This document shows positions 61,196 to 64,000 of a stretch of 64,000 nt of DNA, piece after piece. The position numbers were made by a program, and so were the translations under genes. Each line of letters opens with the position of its first letter. Within the stretch, counting starts at the first letter, position 1. The notes under the pieces are model-generated. The model was given only the letters and a program-made list of their open reading frames with translations, searched no databases and was not told the DNA's origin. Origin of the DNA: Arthrobacter globiformis (lineage in GTDB: Bacteria; Actinomycetota; Actinomycetes; Actinomycetales; Micrococcaceae). The stretch is taken from contig NZ_JAUSXI010000001.1 of assembly GCF_030815865.1 (NCBI RefSeq), forward strand, positions 4,774,001-4,838,000, given 5' to 3'.

Positions 61196-62623
61196 ATGAC
61201 CGAGCAGGAACCCGCCCCGGTCCAGGACGCCGAGGCGCCGACTCTGACCGATCCCGACGCCGTCGATACCTCCTTGCGCAGTCCGGCACAGCGGTCCCGC
61301 ACCTTCGCCGGAATTCTGGTGAATACCGCGCTTGCCAACATCACCACCAGCTACCTCTGGTTCGCACTGACGTTCTGGGTGTACCTCGAGACCCGCAACG
61401 TGATCGCCACCGGGGTGGTCGGCGGCGCGTACATGCTGTTGATCGCCCTTTCCAGCATCAGCTTCGGCACCTTCGTGGACCGCTACCGCAAGCTGGCTGT
61501 GATGCGCTTCGCCGCCGGCTTCACCCTGGTGATGTTCGTGCTATCCGGGGTTATGTTCCTGCTGACGCCCGCCGCACGGATCCTGGACCTGGCCCAACCC
61601 TGGTTCTGGATCTTCATGCTGATCATCCTGGTCGGTGCGGTCGTGGAAAACATGCGGAACATCGCGCTGTCCACCACGGTCACCATCCTCATCGAGCCGG
61701 ACCGGAGGGCCAACGCCAACGGGCTGGTCGGCATGGTGCAGGGACTGATGTTCATCGTCACCTCCCTGCTCTCCGGGCTGTCCGTCGGGCTGCTGGGCAT
61801 GGGGTGGACGATCGTCGTCGCCTTGGTCCTCACTGCGTTGGCGTTCGCGCACCTGCTCACCCTGCGCATGCCGGAGGAAGTGCGCGCGGCCGCGACGGAT
61901 GCGCAAGGTGGATTCGATCTGCGCGGCTCACTCGCTGCCGTGCTTGCCATAGCCGGACTGTTCGCGCTCATCCTGTTTTCCACGTTCAACAACTTCATCG
62001 GCGGCGTCTACATGGCGCTGATGGATCCGTACGGGCTGGAGATGTTCTCCGTGGAGATGTGGGGGGCCGTCTTTGCTCTCGGCTCCACCGGGTTCATCGT
62101 GGGCGGCGCACTGATCGGCAAGTTCGGGCTCGGCGCCAACCCGCTGCGCACCCTGCTCATCGCCGTGGCTGTGATGGGCCTCCTCGGTGCGGTGTTCACG
62201 CTGCGGGAGTGGGCCTGGCTGTACGTCGCGGGCATCTGGCTGTACCTGGTCCTGATACCGTTCGTGGAAGCTGCCGAGCAGACTGTTATCCAGCAGGTGG
62301 TGCCGCTGCCCCGCCAGGGCCGGGTGTTCGGATTCGCCATGGCATTCGAGTCCGCTGCGGCGCCGGTCACCGCATTCCTCATTGCCCCGATCGCCCAGTT
62401 CTGGATCATCCCGTACGCGCGGTCCGCCGAGGGCGCCGCCCGGTTGGCCCCGCTCCTGGGCGAGGGCACGTCCCGCGGCATCGCGCTGGTGTTCCTGGTG
62501 GCTGGAATCATCATGATCGCGGCCGCTTTGGCGGCCTTTCTGACGCCGGTCTACCGCCGGGTTTCGGCATCATATTCGCGGGCGGCCGCAGACGCCCCGG
62601 GGACTGCGGCACCCTCTGCATGA
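61196..62623 (+). CDS. MFS transporter (DUF/permease of the TIGR00900-like type)
   Basis: A 475-residue permease with 12 membrane segments. An acidic N-terminal tail (residues 1-35) precedes LVNTALANITTSYLWFALTFWVYLETRN. SFGTFVDRYRKLAVMRFAAG matches the first MFS cytoplasmic loop, and VPLPRQGRVFGFAMAFESAAAPVTAFLIAPIAQF fits the H+-antiporter-3/MacB-like macrolide and lincosamide exporters. ATG 61196 is the first methionine before the acidic tail; the frame is open further upstream through a hairpin. Substrate unknown. Confidence 0.85.
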   Translation: MTEQEPAPVQDAEAPTLTDPDAVDTSLRSPAQRSRTFAGILVNTALANITTSYLWFALTFWVYLETRNVIATGVVGGAYMLLIALSSISFGTFVDRYRKLAVMRFAAGFTLVMFVLSGVMFLLTPAARILDLAQPWFWIFMLIILVGAVVENMRNIALSTTVTILIEPDRRANANGLVGMVQGLMFIVTSLLSGLSVGLLGMGWTIVVALVLTALAFAHLLTLRMPEEVRAAATDAQGGFDLRGSLAAVLAIAGLFALILFSTFNNFIGGVYMALMDPYGLEMFSVEMWGAVFALGSTGFIVGGALIGKFGLGANPLRTLLIAVAVMGLLGAVFTLREWAWLYVAGIWLYLVLIPFVEAAEQTVIQQVVPLPRQGRVFGFAMAFESAAAPVTAFLIAPIAQFWIIPYARSAEGAARLAPLLGEGTSRGIALVFLVAGIIMIAAALAAFLTPVYRRVSASYSRAAADAPGTAAPSA

Positions 62624-62636
62624 GTAAACGGCGTTT

Positions 62637-63002
62637 TTACCGCGGGCTGCCGTCTCCGGTCCCGCCCGCTTTCTGAATCGAGGGGGCGGTCCGGCTGATG
62701 ACGACGATCCGGACGGTCACGCCCGCCAAGACCAGGACGACGCCCAGCGCAATCAGGATCCAGGTAGGAACTGCGGCGGCGTCGATGCTGCGGTAGCAGT
62801 CCGCCGCTGCTTTGGCGCCGCGGTGGAGCGCGTCGAATGCTTCAGCGGCACCACTGTCCGGTAAAAGCGGGCTGCCACACAGCGGGCCGGCCTTCTGCAG
62901 TCCGAAGACGATCCCGGCAAGGAGCACAGCGAATCCGGCTCCGATCAGCCAGAGCCAGACCTGCCATGCGGCGGAAATCCGCCGGACCGTTGTACCTCGC
63001 AC
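62637..63002 (-). CDS. Two-span membrane protein of unknown function
   Basis: A 121-residue protein with helices WLIGAGFAVLLAGIVFGL and WILIALGVVLVLAGVTVRIVVI. The loop between them lies outside the membrane and contains two cysteines (GPLCGSP, AADCYRS). No family is recognised. It ends 13 bases from the convergent MFS stop. Confidence 0.6.
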   Translation of the reverse strand: MRGTTVRRISAAWQVWLWLIGAGFAVLLAGIVFGLQKAGPLCGSPLLPDSGAAEAFDALHRGAKAAADCYRSIDAAAVPTWILIALGVVLVLAGVTVRIVVISRTAPSIQKAGGTGDGSPR

Positions 63003-63097
63003 GTCACTCCCTAGAAAACGGCGGTACCGAAATCATAAGGGGAATTGTGGGGAGTCCTACCAGCCTTGGTTTCCGGTAACAGCAGAATTGTCGTGAG

Positions 63098-63133
63098 AGC
63101 GGACGACGACGGGACGTCCCGCCGTCGTTCGCT
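63098..63133 (-). terminator. Terminator, GGACGACGGCGG stem family
   Basis: AGCGGACGACGACGGGAC pairs with GTCCCGCCGTCGTTCGCT over 18 bases with two mismatches. It touches the stop codon of the 63133 gene. Confidence 0.7.
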
Positions 63134-63474
63134 TATGCGCAGCGTGCTTGCGGCGCTTCAACGATGGTCATCTGGCCGGTTTCGGGGACTCCGGGAAATT
63201 GCACGTGCAGGGGCTCAGCAGCTGCAACCGGCGGCTCCTGCTGGGAGCGCATCCGCAGAAGTGCTACGGCGGAAATGAGGAACCAGGCGACATTCGTGAC
63301 TACGGACGGCCATGCTTCGTGGAATGCACCGTTGACAATGAAGGCACACGAACCGAGGAGATTCGCGGTCTGGAAGCCCTTGCCGGCCTTCAGCCAACCC
63401 ATGGACACGGCCAGGTACGCACTGAGAATCGCAACAGCGCCTGCCCAACCGGAGATTTCCCACAGCAGTTCCAT
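63133..63474 (-). CDS. CBU_0592-family small membrane protein
   Basis: A 113-residue protein. About three short hydrophobic stretches (WAGAVAILSAYLAVSMGWL, FQTANLLGSCAFIVNGAFH, NVAWFLISAVALLRM) match the CBU_0592 family pattern, with a polar C-terminal tail. Function unknown. ATG 63474 has AAAGGAC upstream. The 266 bases to the divergent LysR gene (63475-63740) are AT-rich in places and should hold both promoters. Confidence 0.72.
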   Translation of the reverse strand: MELLWEISGWAGAVAILSAYLAVSMGWLKAGKGFQTANLLGSCAFIVNGAFHEAWPSVVTNVAWFLISAVALLRMRSQQEPPVAAAEPLHVQFPGVPETGQMTIVEAPQARCA

Positions 63475-63740
63475 GATGTCCTTTCAGGGTTGATGCCCGG
63501 CTGCCATTCACTGAGCGGAGTGGAGATGACGGGCGATATGTTTTTGTTTTGTAAGAGGCGCCATTGCCGACGGGCTCGGCATCGCTGGAACAGCGTGTGT
63601 GCTCAGCCGTCCGGGCGGGACGTCCTTCGCTGGACGGGCCGGCCTGTCTCTTTTGCCCTTACCTTTAACAGCAATTATGAGGACGAAGGGCCTTTAGATC
63701 AATTGCATTCTGCTGAAGACATGGTTTAGAACTACTTAAC

Positions 63741-64000
63741 ATGGATATCGATCCGCGCCGGCTGCGAGTTCTCCTTGCGGTTGCCCGCACGGGCGGGGTG
63801 CTCGCTGCCGCTGACGAACTGGGGATTTCGCCCTCGGCCGTGTCCCAGCAGCTCAATAAGTTAGAGGACGAGACGGGGCACGCCTTGGTGGTGCGCACAC
63901 CCAAAGGCTCGGTTTTGACACCCGCCGGCCTGGCCGTAGCCGAAGCCGGCGAGGAGATCGAGCGCGCCCTCAGCGTCGCCCGCGCCCGGATGGAAGGCGG
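63741..64000 (+). CDS. LysR-type regulator (truncated by window edge)
   Basis: About 86 residues are visible: RRLRVLLAVARTGGVLAAADELGISPSAVSQQLNKLEDE is a complete LysR HTH, and GHALVVRTPKGSVLTPAG continues the wing. The coding frame runs off the window. ATG 63741 is the only sensible start. It is divergent from the CBU_0592-family gene, which it may control. Confidence 0.88.
   Translation, partial: MDIDPRRLRVLLAVARTGGVLAAADELGISPSAVSQQLNKLEDETGHALVVRTPKGSVLTPAGLAVAEAGEEIERALSVARARMEG

Noticed and set aside
1..64000. CRISPR arrays, insertion sequences, integrases, phage genes
   Set aside because: No regular short repeats with spacers, no transposase or integrase motifs, and no phage structural genes were seen. 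The tRNA-Cys gene has no integrase or direct repeat next to it.

Overview
The window reads as chromosomal DNA of a high-GC Gram-positive actinobacterium, most likely Arthrobacter, Pseudarthrobacter or a close relative in the Micrococcaceae. This rests on the strong GC3 bias, frequent GTG and TTG starts, a DUF222/HNH endonuclease gene, an oleA-oleBC-oleD cluster with the fused oleBC gene known from Micrococcus, and many small catabolic operons each with its own regulator. It is an accessory, catabolism-rich stretch. There is no rRNA, phage, insertion sequence or CRISPR array, and one tRNA gene (tRNA-Cys).

Layout, left to right. 1-1060: tail of a membrane protein, a strong terminator, and a secreted four-cysteine protein. 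1060-3437 (-): idnO-idnD-gntK, an L-idonate/gluconate operon. 3576-9293 (-): six-gene operon pxpA-pxpB-pxpC-MHS transporter-SDR-2-hydroxyacid dehydrogenase, with a divergent LysR gene at 9839. 10887-13101: a small protein, two long palindromes and a frameshifted DUF222/HNH gene. 13250-15187 (-): aminotransferase and RraA/GalC-type aldolase. 16167-17238: flavin reductase and tRNA-Cys. 17284-19218: acetyltransferase and a PadR/membrane-protein pair. 19347-22441 (+): molybdate operon (Mop-type regulator, modA, modB, modC). 22429-29400 (-): six-gene sugar or sugar-lactone operon (isomerase, PfkB kinase, ribose-type ABC transporter with a frameshifted ATPase, TIM-barrel hydrolase) under a divergent SorC-type regulator. 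30963-37019 (-): arabinoside operon (LacI regulator, ABC transporter, GH51 arabinofuranosidase). 37062-40902: surface beta-propeller, VOC proteins and an APH-like kinase. 41021-45521: NTF2-like protein, two aldo/keto reductases, a decayed drug exporter and an internally shortened MmyB-like regulator. 45632-49415: STAS-like small protein and a MoxR/VWA pair. 49507-50884: phosphatase and SCO1664 family. 50975-52445: two truncated genes fused head to head. 52547-56308: M20 amidohydrolase, frameshifted MFS transporter and double-domain AsnC/Lrp regulator. 56316-61005 (-): oleA-oleBC-oleD long-chain olefin cluster. 61196-64000: MFS transporter, two small membrane proteins and the start of a LysR gene.

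Three themes cut across the window. First, there are three families of near-perfect palindromes. One (core GCGAACGGACACTTG) sits just after stop codons in three places. One (core GGACGACGGCGG) occurs five times, mostly as terminators. One 60-bp type occurs twice in front of the HNH gene. Second, there are four probable single-base frameshifts (gntK 5' end, HNH gene, sugar ABC ATPase, MFS transporter at 55000), three of them one-base losses in or beside short C/G-rich runs, so sequencing error must be excluded before calling decay. Third, there are three genuine-looking internal deletions (gabD/LLM fusion, DHA2 exporter, MmyB regulator) between 43 and 52 kb.

No clearly unprecedented system is visible. 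The best candidates for new biology are the six-gene lactone/sugar operon, the extended pxp operon, and the palindromic element families.
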